Positions 17,646-26,014 of a stretch of DNA of 64,000 nucleotides are shown here, one piece after another. The notes beneath the pieces were generated by a model. It worked only from the letters and a program-made list of their open reading frames with translations, searched no databases and was not told where the DNA came from. The stretch is from Thermaerobacter subterraneus DSM 13965 (lineage in GTDB: Bacteria > Bacillota > Sulfobacillia > Thermaerobacterales > Thermaerobacteraceae). Position numbers and translations under genes: made by a program. Every line of letters starts with the position of its first letter. The stretch's first letter is position 1. Location of the stretch: positions 1,107,890-1,171,889 of the forward strand of contig NZ_JH976535.1 in the NCBI RefSeq assembly GCF_000183545.2, read 5' to 3'.

Positions 17646-18074
17646 GTGGCGTACCAGGCGTTCTCTGAGGAGTGGGCCAAGGCTTACAAGGAGCAGATCA
17701 ACGCGAACCCCAACTATCGCGAGGCGGCCCGGACCTGGGAGTGGCCCCTGGCCTTCGTCCTGGAGGCGGACCCGTCCCTGGGCATCGAGGAGGAACGGGC
17801 CATCATCCTGGACCTCTACCAGGGCGAGTGCCGGGATGCCCGCATCGGCGGCAAGGATGACCTGGAGAACGTACCCTACGTCATCAGTGCCGACGCCTAC
17901 ACCTGGAAGCAGGTGATGGAAGGCCAGCTGGACCCGCTGGCGGCCATGATGCGGGGCAAGCTCAAGATCCTCAAGGGCGACATGGGGGTGCTGTCGGGCT
18001 ACGTCATCGCCGCCAAAGAGCTGGTGACCTCCGCCCAGCGGGTGGAGACGGAGTTCCCCGAAGGGGTGGCATGA
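17646..18074 (+). CDS. SCP2 sterol-carrier-like domain protein
   Basis: A 142-residue stand-alone SCP2-fold protein. The segments LVLEADPSLGIEEERAIILDL and YVISADAYTWKQVMEGQLDPLAAMMRGKLKILKGDMGVL are characteristic: the family ends in a conserved hydrophobic lipid pocket with the MxGKLKxxGD pattern. It probably binds or presents a lipid-like substrate. GTG at 17646 is preceded by GGGAGGGGATGACC. Its place between TetR and the redox genes suggests it carries the substrate for the dehydrogenase/R2lox pathway. The segment 17495-17645 between it and tetR contains no gene. Confidence 0.85.
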   Translation: MAYQAFSEEWAKAYKEQINANPNYREAARTWEWPLAFVLEADPSLGIEEERAIILDLYQGECRDARIGGKDDLENVPYVISADAYTWKQVMEGQLDPLAAMMRGKLKILKGDMGVLSGYVIAAKELVTSAQRVETEFPEGVA

Positions 18075-18172
18075 CGGCCCCTCGGCGGCCCCATGGCGAC
18101 CCCATGGTGGCTCCGAGACGGTCCCGTGACGACCCCGGCGGTGCGGCCGGAGCGAGGGAGGGGTGGCCTGAC

Positions 18173-19219
18173 ATGAAGGCCGTCACCTACTGCGGCGTGG
18201 GCCAGGTGGCCATCGAAGACGTCCCCGAGCCCAAGATCCAGCAGTCCGGTGACGCCATCGTCCGCGTCACCCGCTGCGCCATCTGCGGCTCGGATCTGCA
18301 CATCTACCACGGTCACATCCCCGGCATGGTGCCGGGGTCCGTCTGCGGCCACGAGTTCACCGGCGTGGTGGAGGAGGTGGGACCCGGCGTCCAGGCCTTC
18401 CGCAAGGGCGACCGCGTGGTGGGCACCTTCCACACCGCCTGCGGTCACTGCCCCATGTGCCGGAAAGGCGCCTACAACCAGTGCCGGGAATACGGGGTGT
18501 TCGGTTACGGGGTGGCCTTCGGCAACCTGCCCGGATCCCAGGCCGAGTTCATCCGGGTGCCTTACGCCGACGTCAACCTGCGGGCCATTCCCCGGGAGCT
18601 CAGCGACGAGAAGGCCCTCTTCTGCGGGGACATCCTCACCACCGCCTACGGCGCGGTCCGCAACGCGCAGCTGCAGCCGGGAGAGACGGTGGCGGTGATC
18701 GGCTGCGGGCCCGTGGGCCTGATGGCGATCCAGAGCGCCCTTGCCCAGGGAGCGGCGCGGGTCCTGGCCATCGACCTGCTGCGCGACCGGGTGGAACTGG
18801 CCGAGCGGCTGGGGGCGGTGCCCATCGTCGCCAGCGAGACGAACCCCGTGGCCCAGGTCAACAAGCTGACGGGAGGCCTGGGGGCCGACGTGGTGATCGA
18901 GGCGGTGGGCGGGCCGAAGACCGTCGCCCTGGCCTTCGAGCTGGTGCGGGGCGGTGGGCGCATCTCGGCGGTGGGGGTCACCACGGCCGAGAGCTTCCCC
19001 TTCCCCCTGGCCACCAGCCTGACCCGGGACATCAGCTTCCGCATCGGCCTGGCCAACATCCACCGGGACATCGACGCCACCCTGGCCCTGGTGGCAGGGG
19101 GCCGGATCGACCCTGAAGTGATCATCAGCCACCGCTTGCCTCTGACGGAGGCCGTCGAAGGCTACCGCCTCTTCGACAGCCGGGAGGCGACGAAGGTGGT
19201 GCTGATCCCCGGCGAGTGA
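18173..19219 (+). CDS. Zinc-dependent medium-chain alcohol dehydrogenase
   Basis: A 348-residue MDR-superfamily enzyme. It has catalytic zinc ligands (CAICGSDLH and CGHEFTG), the structural zinc loop CGHCPMCRKGAYNQC with four cysteines, and the NAD(P)-binding GCGPVGLMAIQ. It would oxidise an alcohol to an aldehyde or ketone. ATG 18173 is preferred: GAGGGAGGGG lies just upstream and MKAVTYCGVGQVAIEDVP is a classic start. The aldehyde dehydrogenase two genes downstream could take its product to the acid. Substrate unknown. Confidence 0.92.
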   Translation: MKAVTYCGVGQVAIEDVPEPKIQQSGDAIVRVTRCAICGSDLHIYHGHIPGMVPGSVCGHEFTGVVEEVGPGVQAFRKGDRVVGTFHTACGHCPMCRKGAYNQCREYGVFGYGVAFGNLPGSQAEFIRVPYADVNLRAIPRELSDEKALFCGDILTTAYGAVRNAQLQPGETVAVIGCGPVGLMAIQSALAQGAARVLAIDLLRDRVELAERLGAVPIVASETNPVAQVNKLTGGLGADVVIEAVGGPKTVALAFELVRGGGRISAVGVTTAESFPFPLATSLTRDISFRIGLANIHRDIDATLALVAGGRIDPEVIISHRLPLTEAVEGYRLFDSREATKVVLIPGE

Positions 19220-19317
19220 CGGCGGCGGGCTGGCCGGCAGGATGGGTCCCTGGGGGGTGGAGCCATCGCCGGCGATCCCGGGAGGATCGCGGGGCCAGAT
19301 CGCCAGAAAGGGCGGGG

Positions 19318-20373
19318 ATGCACATGGCCGGTGCAGTGACGCCCGGTGCAGGGGCCGCGCCGGAGCCGGGCCGGGGGCGCCCGGCGGTGGCGGCAGCGCG
19401 GCACGACGCCTTCACCACCACCAGCAGCCGCGGGCTGAACCACGACCTGCCGCCGATGCGGCTCTACCACAAGGCCAAGAAGTTCGGCACGTGGGATCCG
19501 CGGGCCATCGACCTCAGCCAGGACCGGGAGGACTGGAACCTGCTCAACGACGCCCAGAAGGACGCTCTGCTACGGCTGGTGTCGCTGTTCGCAGCTGGTG
19601 AAGAGTCCGTCACCCTGGACCTCCTGCCCCTCATCATGGTGATCGCCCGGGAGGGCCGCCTGGAGGAGGAGATGTTCCTCACCACCTTCCTCTGGGAGGA
19701 GGCGAAGCATACCGAGTTCATGCGCCGCTTCCTCGACGAGGTGGCCGGGGTCTCGGGGGCCGACCTGCACCATTACCACACCCCCAGCTACCGCAAGATC
19801 TTCTACGAGGAACTGCCCCGGGCGATGAACCGGCTGCTGGAAGACCCCTCGCCGGCCGCCCAGGCGGAGGCCTCGGTGACCTACAACCTGATCGTCGAGG
19901 GGGTGCTGGCCGAGACAGGCTACTACGCCTTCTACCGCACCCTCCAGCGGCAGGGGGTCATGCCGGGCTTCATCCAGGGCATCCGCAACTTCCAGCGGGA
20001 CGAATCCCGGCACCTGGCCTACGGGGTCTTCCTGCTGCAGCGCCTGGTGGCGGCCGACGACGCCATCTGGCAGGTCATCGACCGGCGGCTGAATGACCTG
20101 CTCCCCTACGCCCTGGGCGTGACCCACGAGATCTACGCGGCCTACGGTGACCAGCACCCCTTCGAGGTGGACCAGAAGGAGTTCATCGACTACGCCATCA
20201 AGCAGTTCAGCCTCCGGGCCCAGCGTATCGAGCAGGCCCGGGGCAAGTCCCTGGCCGAGGTCTACCGGCTGGCCGCCGACCACGTGGAAGAGGCCACCGG
20301 CGCCGCGGAAGAACCGGCTGCCGGGGCGGGCCCGGGCGGCCTGGCGGCCGGCGGAGGAGGGTCCGGCGCATGA
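19318..20373 (+). CDS. R2-like ligand-binding oxidase (R2lox)
   Basis: A 351-residue ferritin-like protein. The six metal ligands of R2lox are recognisable: Glu in AAGEESVTLD (about 94), EEAKH (about 126-130), Glu in NLIVEGVLAETGYY, and RDESRH (about 226-231). The Val in ESVTLD and the Tyr in TYNLIVEG are at the places that form the Val-Tyr ether cross-link in the Geobacillus enzyme. R2lox proteins assemble a Mn/Fe cofactor and bind a fatty-acid-like ligand; their physiological reaction is unsettled. ATG 19318 or 19324 follows AAAGGGCGGGG. The stop overlaps the next start (ATGA). The C-terminal 35 residues are a Gly/Ala tail. Confidence 0.9.
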   Translation: MHMAGAVTPGAGAAPEPGRGRPAVAAARHDAFTTTSSRGLNHDLPPMRLYHKAKKFGTWDPRAIDLSQDREDWNLLNDAQKDALLRLVSLFAAGEESVTLDLLPLIMVIAREGRLEEEMFLTTFLWEEAKHTEFMRRFLDEVAGVSGADLHHYHTPSYRKIFYEELPRAMNRLLEDPSPAAQAEASVTYNLIVEGVLAETGYYAFYRTLQRQGVMPGFIQGIRNFQRDESRHLAYGVFLLQRLVAADDAIWQVIDRRLNDLLPYALGVTHEIYAAYGDQHPFEVDQKEFIDYAIKQFSLRAQRIEQARGKSLAEVYRLAADHVEEATGAAEEPAAGAGPGGLAAGGGGSGA

Positions 20374-21896
20374 GTTCGCGGGAGGGGCCGGGTTCGTCCC
20401 GGTCGCAGACCCTGGAGCTTCCCTTCGTGGCCCCAGCCCTGCGGCAGTGGCTGAGCTCGCCCAAGCAGCTTTTCATCGGCGGCCGGTGGCAGGAGCCCCG
20501 GTCGGGCCGCTACCTGGTGGTGACCGACCCCTCTACGGGCGAGCCGCTGGCCGAGGTGGCCGAGGCGGGGGAGGAGGACGTGGACCTGGCCGTCCAGGCG
20601 GCCCGGCGGGCCCTGGAGGGCACCTGGGCGAAGCTGCCCCCGGCGGAGCGCGGGCGGCTGCTCTGGAAGCTGGCCGACCTCCTGGAGGAGAACGCCCAGG
20701 AGCTGGCCCAACTGGAGTCCCTCAACACCGGCAAGCCGGTGACGGAGACCAGCATGGCGGACATCCCCCTGGCCGTCGAACACTTCCGCTACTTCGCCGG
20801 CTGGGCCACCAAGTGGACGGGGGAGACGCTGCCCGTGTCCTTCCCCGGGGAGTACCTGGCCTACACGCGGCGGGAACCGGTGGGTGTGGTGGGGGCCATC
20901 GTGCCCTGGAACTTCCCCCTGATGATCGCCTCCTGGAAGCTGGCACCGGCCCTGGCCACGGGGAACACGGTGGTGCTCAAGCCCAGCGAGCTGACGCCGC
21001 TGACGGCTCTGCGGCTGGCGGAGCTGGTGCGCCAGGCCGGCTTCCCCCCGGGGACGGTGAACGTGCTGCCAGGATATGGCGAACCGGCGGGACGGGCCCT
21101 GGTCGAGCACCCCGGCGTCGACAAGATCTCCTTCACCGGTTCCCCGGGGGTCGGCCGCAAGATCATGACGGCGGCGGCCCGGGACTTCAAGCGGGTGACC
21201 CTGGAGCTGGGCGGCAAGTCGCCCAACATCGTCTTTCCCGACGCGGACCTGGACAGCGCCGTGGCCGGGGCGATGATGGGGATCTTCTTCAACCAGGGTG
21301 AGGTCTGCTGCGCCGGCTCCCGCCTGTTCGTCCACAAGGAGCAGTTCGACCGGGTGGTGGACTCCATTGCCGAGCGGGCGGGCCGGCTGCGCCAGGGGCC
21401 GGGGATCCACCCCATGACCCAGATGGGACCCCTGATCAGCCAAACCCACATGGAGCGGGTGCTGGGCTACATCGAAAAGGGTCGCGCCGAAGGGGCCGAG
21501 CTGCTGGTGGGCGGGGAGCCCAACCCCGAGGCGGGAACGGGCTATTTCGTCAAACCCACGGTGTTCCTGGGCCGGGACGACATGACCATCGCCCGGGAGG
21601 AGATCTTCGGGCCGGTCCTGACGGTGCTGCCCTTCGAGATCCTGGACGAGGTGGTGCGGCGGGCCAACGACACCCCCTACGGGCTGGCGGCGGGGATCTG
21701 GACGCGGGACGTGGCCAAGGCCATCAAGGTGGCCCACCGCCTCAAGGCGGGGACGGTGTGGATCAACGGCTACAACCTGCTGGATGCCACCAGCCCCTGG
21801 GGCGGGTTCAAGCAGAGCGGGATCGGGCGCGAGATGGGGCGCTATGCCCTCGAGCACTACACCGAGGTGAAGAGCGTCTGGATCAATCTGGGTTGA
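20370..21896 (+). CDS. NAD(P)-dependent aldehyde dehydrogenase
   Basis: A 508-residue ALDH-superfamily protein with the standard motifs: VVGAIVPWNFPLM, cofactor site SFTGSPGVGRKIM, general base Glu in LELGGKSPN (about 279) and nucleophile Cys in NQGEVCCAGSR (about 311). It starts at ATG 20370, overlapping the R2lox stop by four bases, which ties the two proteins together. It presumably oxidises the aldehyde made by the alcohol dehydrogenase or by R2lox chemistry. Sequence resembles broad-specificity ALDH1/betaine-aldehyde-type enzymes; the exact substrate is not evident. Confidence 0.95.
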   Translation: MSSREGPGSSRSQTLELPFVAPALRQWLSSPKQLFIGGRWQEPRSGRYLVVTDPSTGEPLAEVAEAGEEDVDLAVQAARRALEGTWAKLPPAERGRLLWKLADLLEENAQELAQLESLNTGKPVTETSMADIPLAVEHFRYFAGWATKWTGETLPVSFPGEYLAYTRREPVGVVGAIVPWNFPLMIASWKLAPALATGNTVVLKPSELTPLTALRLAELVRQAGFPPGTVNVLPGYGEPAGRALVEHPGVDKISFTGSPGVGRKIMTAAARDFKRVTLELGGKSPNIVFPDADLDSAVAGAMMGIFFNQGEVCCAGSRLFVHKEQFDRVVDSIAERAGRLRQGPGIHPMTQMGPLISQTHMERVLGYIEKGRAEGAELLVGGEPNPEAGTGYFVKPTVFLGRDDMTIAREEIFGPVLTVLPFEILDEVVRRANDTPYGLAAGIWTRDVAKAIKVAHRLKAGTVWINGYNLLDATSPWGGFKQSGIGREMGRYALEHYTEVKSVWINLG

Positions 21897-21942
21897 ACCG
21901 GCAAAGCGCCGGGCGCGGGTGGGGTCCTTGGGGGGAGACGGA

Positions 21943-22797
21943 GTGGGGGATCCGTTGCGGTCCATCGCCGTGACCTACATGATGGCCGGGGCGGGAGCCA
22001 TCGTGCTGCCCGCCCTCGTTTTCGCCGCGGGGTATCGCCGGTGGGGGTGGCGGGCCCGGGTGGCACTGGTGGGGGCGGCCACCTTCCTCGTCTTTCAGGG
22101 CCTTCTGCGGCTGCCGTGGCAGCCGGCCTTCAGCGCCTGGGCCACCGCCCGCTGGGGCGTGGCGGCCGCGGGGCTTCTGGCGTCGTTGACGGCGGCCCTG
22201 TGGGAGGAGACGGGGCGCTATGTGGCGTACCGGGCGGCCGTCCGGCGCCCCCGGCTGGCCGATGCCGCCGCCATGGGGGTCGGGCACGGCGGCTTCGAGT
22301 CGGCGGTGCTGGTGGGGCTCTCCTTGCTCGGCACGGGGATCGCCTTGCTGGCCCTGCCGCTGCTGGGGGCGGGCGGGAGCGGTCCCGGCCCCGGGGGTGG
22401 GACCGCCCCGGGGCCGGGATGGCCAGCCCTGCCCGCCGAGGCAGGGCCGGCACTGGACCAGTTGCGGCAGGCCGCCCTGGAGGGCGGGGTGCTGGCTCCC
22501 GTCCTCGCCCTGGTCGAACGGGCCGCCGCCCTGACCCTGCACGTGGGTCTCAGCATCCTGGTGGCGGCGGCATGGGTCCAGCGGCGTGCCGTGTTGTGGC
22601 TGGCGGCGGTGGTGATCCACTTCGCGGCCAATGCGGCGGCCGTGGCCCTGGCCCAGATGGGCTACGCCGTGGCGGCGGAGGGGGTCGTGCTCGTTATGGC
22701 GGGCCTGACCCTCTACACCGGCCTGCGCTGGGGGCCGCTGCTGGATGCGGCGGCGGGGTGGGACGGCCCGACGGGGGAGCGGCCGGCGGCACCGTAG
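21943..22797 (+). CDS. YhfC-family intramembrane peptidase-like protein
   Basis: A 284-residue polytopic membrane protein with about seven hydrophobic segments. Conserved polar motifs are EETGRYVAYR, GHGGFESAVLVG, HVGLSILVAAAW and HFAANAAAVALA, matching the YhfC (PF10086) family of putative membrane metalloproteases related to CPBP/PrsW proteins. A Gly/Pro-rich loop interrupts the middle. GTG 21943 is chosen because GGGGGGAG precedes it by five bases; a GTG at 21919 is in frame but lacks this. Function in this genus is unknown. Confidence 0.75.
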   Translation: MGDPLRSIAVTYMMAGAGAIVLPALVFAAGYRRWGWRARVALVGAATFLVFQGLLRLPWQPAFSAWATARWGVAAAGLLASLTAALWEETGRYVAYRAAVRRPRLADAAAMGVGHGGFESAVLVGLSLLGTGIALLALPLLGAGGSGPGPGGGTAPGPGWPALPAEAGPALDQLRQAALEGGVLAPVLALVERAAALTLHVGLSILVAAAWVQRRAVLWLAAVVIHFAANAAAVALAQMGYAVAAEGVVLVMAGLTLYTGLRWGPLLDAAAGWDGPTGERPAAP

Positions 22798-22942
22798 AGC
22801 AGGGGCTCCAACGCCGTGCCGCCGACCCCGTGACTGCCCCGTGGCGCCGGCTACCGTACGGGGCGCGGGCTCGGTCCCGAGATCCGCACGGCCGCCCGCT
22901 GCGTTGAACGGGCGAGAGGGGGCGCGGGCCGGGCAACCATCC

Positions 22943-24745
22943 CTAAGACGGGTGCGGTTTCCGGCGTCCCTTGCCCATGTCGTGGTGCCCGTCGCGGGCG
23001 GCCCCCGGAGCCTGCCAGCTGGCCCGCAGCACCAGGACCAGCGCGATCACCGCGCCCAGGCCGGCCGCGCCGGCCGCGGCCATGACCGGCGTGCCCCAGG
23101 GGACGGCCCGTCCCGTCAGGGTCTGGCCAAGGCCGGGCAGAACCCGGAACAGGGCGGCCAGCGCCGCCAGGGCCACGGCCAGGGCGACCCCCCCGCGGCT
23201 CCGCAGGCGTCCCCCGCCGAAACCCGGCAGCATGGTGGGGGCAACACCCATGATGAGCAGGGTCATGAAGCCGGCGCCCACGGCATGGAGCGCCGCGTCG
23301 GCGGGCGGGATGCTGGCGGCCACCTGCACGCCCAGCGTTCCCAGGCCCCGGAGCCCCAGCAGGAGTGCCGCCACCAGGGCCCAGACGTAGGCCAGCACGG
23401 CGGCCACTCCGGCGGGATCGCGCCACCAGCGATAGCCCCCTTTATCGCCGGGGAACACCAGCCGGGGCTCGAAGACGCGCACCCCGATGGTGCCGAGGAC
23501 CAGGGCTGCACCCCAGGCCAGGTCGGCGGCTGCCGACACCCCGGGCGAGGCGGGCCGGCCGGTGAGGAGGGCGCCCGTTCCCGCTGCCGCATCCAGCAGC
23601 AGCGCCACCCCGAAGGCGCCGGCCGCCGCTGCCAGCCACCCGGGTCGTGCCGGGCGAATCCGGAAGAACAGGCTGAACACCCGGGCGGACATGGCCACTG
23701 AGATGGCGCCGATGAAGCCGAACAGGAGGAGCCGCAGGGCGGCCGCATCCACCGGCCCCGGTAGGGTGGCCGACACGGCGGCGGGGAGGCTGGCGGGAGC
23801 CGCCGCTCCCGAACCAGAGGCCGCGTTGAAGCCCGCGGCCGCCCGCAGCGCCGCGGTGGCTGCGCTGAAGGCGCCTAGGGTCCACAACAGGAGGCCGGCC
23901 AGCAGGCTGGCGCCGGCCAGGACGAACAGGGGGGCCACCTGGGCAAAGGCCTTCTTCTGGCCCAGGGGCGGGCCCTGGCGCAACGAACGGGCCAGCAGCC
24001 CGGCCAGCAACCCCGCCGCCACCGCCTCAAGGGCGGCACCGGCGGCCAGGATGCAGAGGCCCGCTGCCCGCGCGGCGGGTGCCGCCGCCAGGGCGGCCAG
24101 GACCTGGCCGCCCACCCTCAAGGCCAGACCGGCGGCCAGGAGCATGAACCCCAGGGGCACGCGCCGCGGGTCGCTCAACGTGCTGCCTCGCAGCCGGGGC
24201 AGGAACTGCAGCGCCACCCCCAGGATCAGCGCACCGCCCCAACCCAGCAGCTGGGCGTGGCCGTGGGCCTGGGCCAGGGCCGGGTAGGCGGAAGCCCAGC
24301 TCCATCCCTGCCAGGCAGCAGCCGCCAGCACGCCCCCCAGCAGGAAGCCCGGAACCAGGGCGGCCACCACCGCCAGGTCGAAAAAGGGAAGCCAGGGCCA
24401 GTGCCGGTTCGCCCGGTGCCGGGAGGCCGGCGCGCTGGGGCGCCGGCTCCGGGGGGCCGCACCCCTGGGGCCCGCCGCCCGCTCTCCCGGAGCCGCCGCT
24501 GTCGGGGCCGCCCGCGGCTCCTCCGGCGCCGCCGCCTGCCGGGGCGGGCCGCCGCCCGCGACGACTGAGGTAAGGGAGCCTGTTCCGGCGGCTCCCCCTG
24601 CCGTTTCTCCCCCGGCGGGGCGGGGACCAGGTTCGGATGGGCGGGGGCGGGGTGCGGGTTCGTCCACGGGATGGGCAAGGGGCCGCGCCGGCTCAAGGGT
24701 GTGCCCTGCGGTCCCGCCCTGGGGAGCCTGGGGTTCACGGGTCAT
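22943..24745 (-). CDS. NnrS family membrane protein
   Basis: A 600-residue polytopic protein. After a Pro/Ala-rich tail of about 120 residues come roughly twelve hydrophobic helices. The stretch ALAQAHGHAQLLGWGGALILGVALQFLPRL, ADAALHAVGAGFMTLLIMGVAPTMLPGF and SVAMSARVFSLFFRI are typical of NnrS, a haem- and copper-containing membrane protein linked to nitric oxide tolerance in denitrifiers. ATG 24745 is favoured by an AGAGAGGTGG ribosome site; an ATG at 24775 is possible. A degenerate Crp-type palindrome lies about 130 bases upstream. It ends with a basic, His-containing tail. Confidence 0.85.
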   Translation of the reverse strand: MTREPQAPQGGTAGHTLEPARPLAHPVDEPAPRPRPSEPGPRPAGGETAGGAAGTGSLTSVVAGGGPPRQAAAPEEPRAAPTAAAPGERAAGPRGAAPRSRRPSAPASRHRANRHWPWLPFFDLAVVAALVPGFLLGGVLAAAAWQGWSWASAYPALAQAHGHAQLLGWGGALILGVALQFLPRLRGSTLSDPRRVPLGFMLLAAGLALRVGGQVLAALAAAPAARAAGLCILAAGAALEAVAAGLLAGLLARSLRQGPPLGQKKAFAQVAPLFVLAGASLLAGLLLWTLGAFSAATAALRAAAGFNAASGSGAAAPASLPAAVSATLPGPVDAAALRLLLFGFIGAISVAMSARVFSLFFRIRPARPGWLAAAAGAFGVALLLDAAAGTGALLTGRPASPGVSAAADLAWGAALVLGTIGVRVFEPRLVFPGDKGGYRWWRDPAGVAAVLAYVWALVAALLLGLRGLGTLGVQVAASIPPADAALHAVGAGFMTLLIMGVAPTMLPGFGGGRLRSRGGVALAVALAALAALFRVLPGLGQTLTGRAVPWGTPVMAAAGAAGLGAVIALVLVLRASWQAPGAARDGHHDMGKGRRKPHPS

Positions 24746-24873
24746 GCTGGCCACCTCTCTCGGTACCTTGTCCATTCATCCTGCGCCTTCCACGCCGCGT
24801 GCCACCGGCCCCGCGTGCCGGTTTCCATATGCTGCTTCGCCCTGATCATACCCCACAGCCTGCCCGCCCCGCA

Positions 24874-24887
24874 GTGCGCTGGGTCAC
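24874..24887. promoter_or_regulatory. Degenerate Crp-type operator between nnrS and crp
   Basis: GTGC-GCTGGG-TCAC, followed by AG: one mismatch from the GTGA-N6-TCAC palindromes seen upstream of six other genes here. It lies in the 365-base divergent region (24746-25110) between nnrS and the Crp/Fnr gene, which shows no other clear signal. Confidence 0.4.
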
Positions 24888-25110
24888 AGGGGGGCGCCGG
24901 CAACGGCATCGGGGCGGCGCAACCCAGCCCTGACGCGGCATCGCCACGCGGCGGCCCCGCGAGGGCGCGGCACCTGGATGGCACGGCCCCCGCCAGGGCG
25001 CCGCACGGGACAGCGGAGGCGCCGGCGCGGCAACGCGGCCCCGGCCCCGCCGGCAGGAATGGGCTGTGCGGGAGAAAACCTATGCTGGGGAAGACCCGGG
25101 GAGGATCGTC

Positions 25111-25803
25111 ATGGACCCCATGGACCAGCCCGTACCGCCCTCCCGGCGGGGGGCCTTCGACACCCGGGAGGCGGTGGTGGCCGCTCTGCGCCGCATCCAC
25201 CCCTTCGACCAGGTGCCCGCCGAGCTGGTGGCCCGGGTGGCCGAGCAGGTGCGCTGGCGACCGTGCCACGCCGGCGACGTGCTGTTTCGCGAGGGCGAGC
25301 CGGTCAAGGCCGTGTTCCTCCTGCGCCAGGGGCGCGTCAAGATCGTGGCCGTCGACGACGAGGGCCGCGAGTACATCATGCATCTTCTGGGACCGGGTGA
25401 TCTCTTCCCCGCCGTGGGGCTTTTCACCGGCGGCGGTTACCCCGCCACCGCCGAGGTGATCCAGGACGGCGTGGTGGGGACGGTAACCCGGGAGGCCATC
25501 CTCGACCTGGTGCGCCGGCACGGGGATCTGGCCATGGCCTTGCTGATGGCCCAGGAAGAACGCATCCGCTACCTGCAGGATCGCATCCGCAGCCTGGTCT
25601 GGCGCGACCTGCGCACCCGGGTCCTTGAGGTCCTGGTCAAGCACATGGGCGACCAGCTCACGCACCAGGAGATCGCGGCCCTGGTGGGGGCCGCCCGGGA
25701 GAGCGTCAGCCGGGTGATCAGCGAGTTCAAGCGCCAGGGACTGGTGACCCGGGACCCCAGCGGCCGCTGGCGCGTGCGATCCCGAGGGGGCGAGGGTCGG
25801 TAG
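25111..25803 (+). CDS. Crp/Fnr family transcriptional regulator
   Basis: A 230-residue regulator: cyclic-nucleotide-type beta-barrel (HAGDVLFREGEPVKAVFLLRQGRVKI), dimer helix, and C-terminal winged helix (LTHQEIAALVGAARESVSRVISEFKRQGLVTR, about 183-212). The recognition helix has RESVSR, keeping the Arg-Glu and Arg positions by which E. coli CRP (RETVGR) reads TGTGA half sites. There is no N-terminal cysteine cluster, so it is not an Fe-S FNR; a haem, NO or small-molecule ligand is possible. ATG 25111 follows GGGGAGGATC. It is the only Crp-type gene in the window and the best candidate to bind the GTGA-N6-TCAC sites between 30 and 41 kb. Confidence 0.92.
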   Translation: MDPMDQPVPPSRRGAFDTREAVVAALRRIHPFDQVPAELVARVAEQVRWRPCHAGDVLFREGEPVKAVFLLRQGRVKIVAVDDEGREYIMHLLGPGDLFPAVGLFTGGGYPATAEVIQDGVVGTVTREAILDLVRRHGDLAMALLMAQEERIRYLQDRIRSLVWRDLRTRVLEVLVKHMGDQLTHQEIAALVGAARESVSRVISEFKRQGLVTRDPSGRWRVRSRGGEGR

Positions 25804-25834
25804 CGGCCGTTACGCGCGGCAGGCCCTGCCCCAC

Positions 25835-25858
25835 GCCGGCGGCGATCCCGCCGCCGGC
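25835..25858. terminator. GC-rich hairpin after the crp gene
   Basis: GCCGGCGGC and GCCGCCGGC, a perfect 9-bp stem 32 bases after the stop. No T-run. Confidence 0.5.
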
Positions 25859-25895
25859 CGGCCCATCGGGCCGCAGCGGGGCAGTATGGCCAGAA

Positions 25896-25931
25896 CGGGG
25901 GAGCAACGGCCGCCAGGCCGCCACTCCCCCG
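25896..25931. terminator. Second hairpin between convergent crp and multicopper oxidase genes
   Basis: CGGGGGAG pairs with CTCCCCCG around an inner repeat of GGCCGCC. Together with the preceding hairpin it probably stops transcription from both sides. Confidence 0.5.
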
Positions 25932-26014
25932 CAGATCACCCGTGCCCTGCCTGGACCCTTCCGGTCGTTGGCTCCGGCCGTTTGCACCCGCCGGGACTTC
26001 CGGAACGGCGATCC

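Noticed and set aside
19216-19317. Longer start for R2lox at 19216
   Set aside because: The extension is Gly/Arg/Ser-rich with no family similarity, and the ribosome site sits before 19318.
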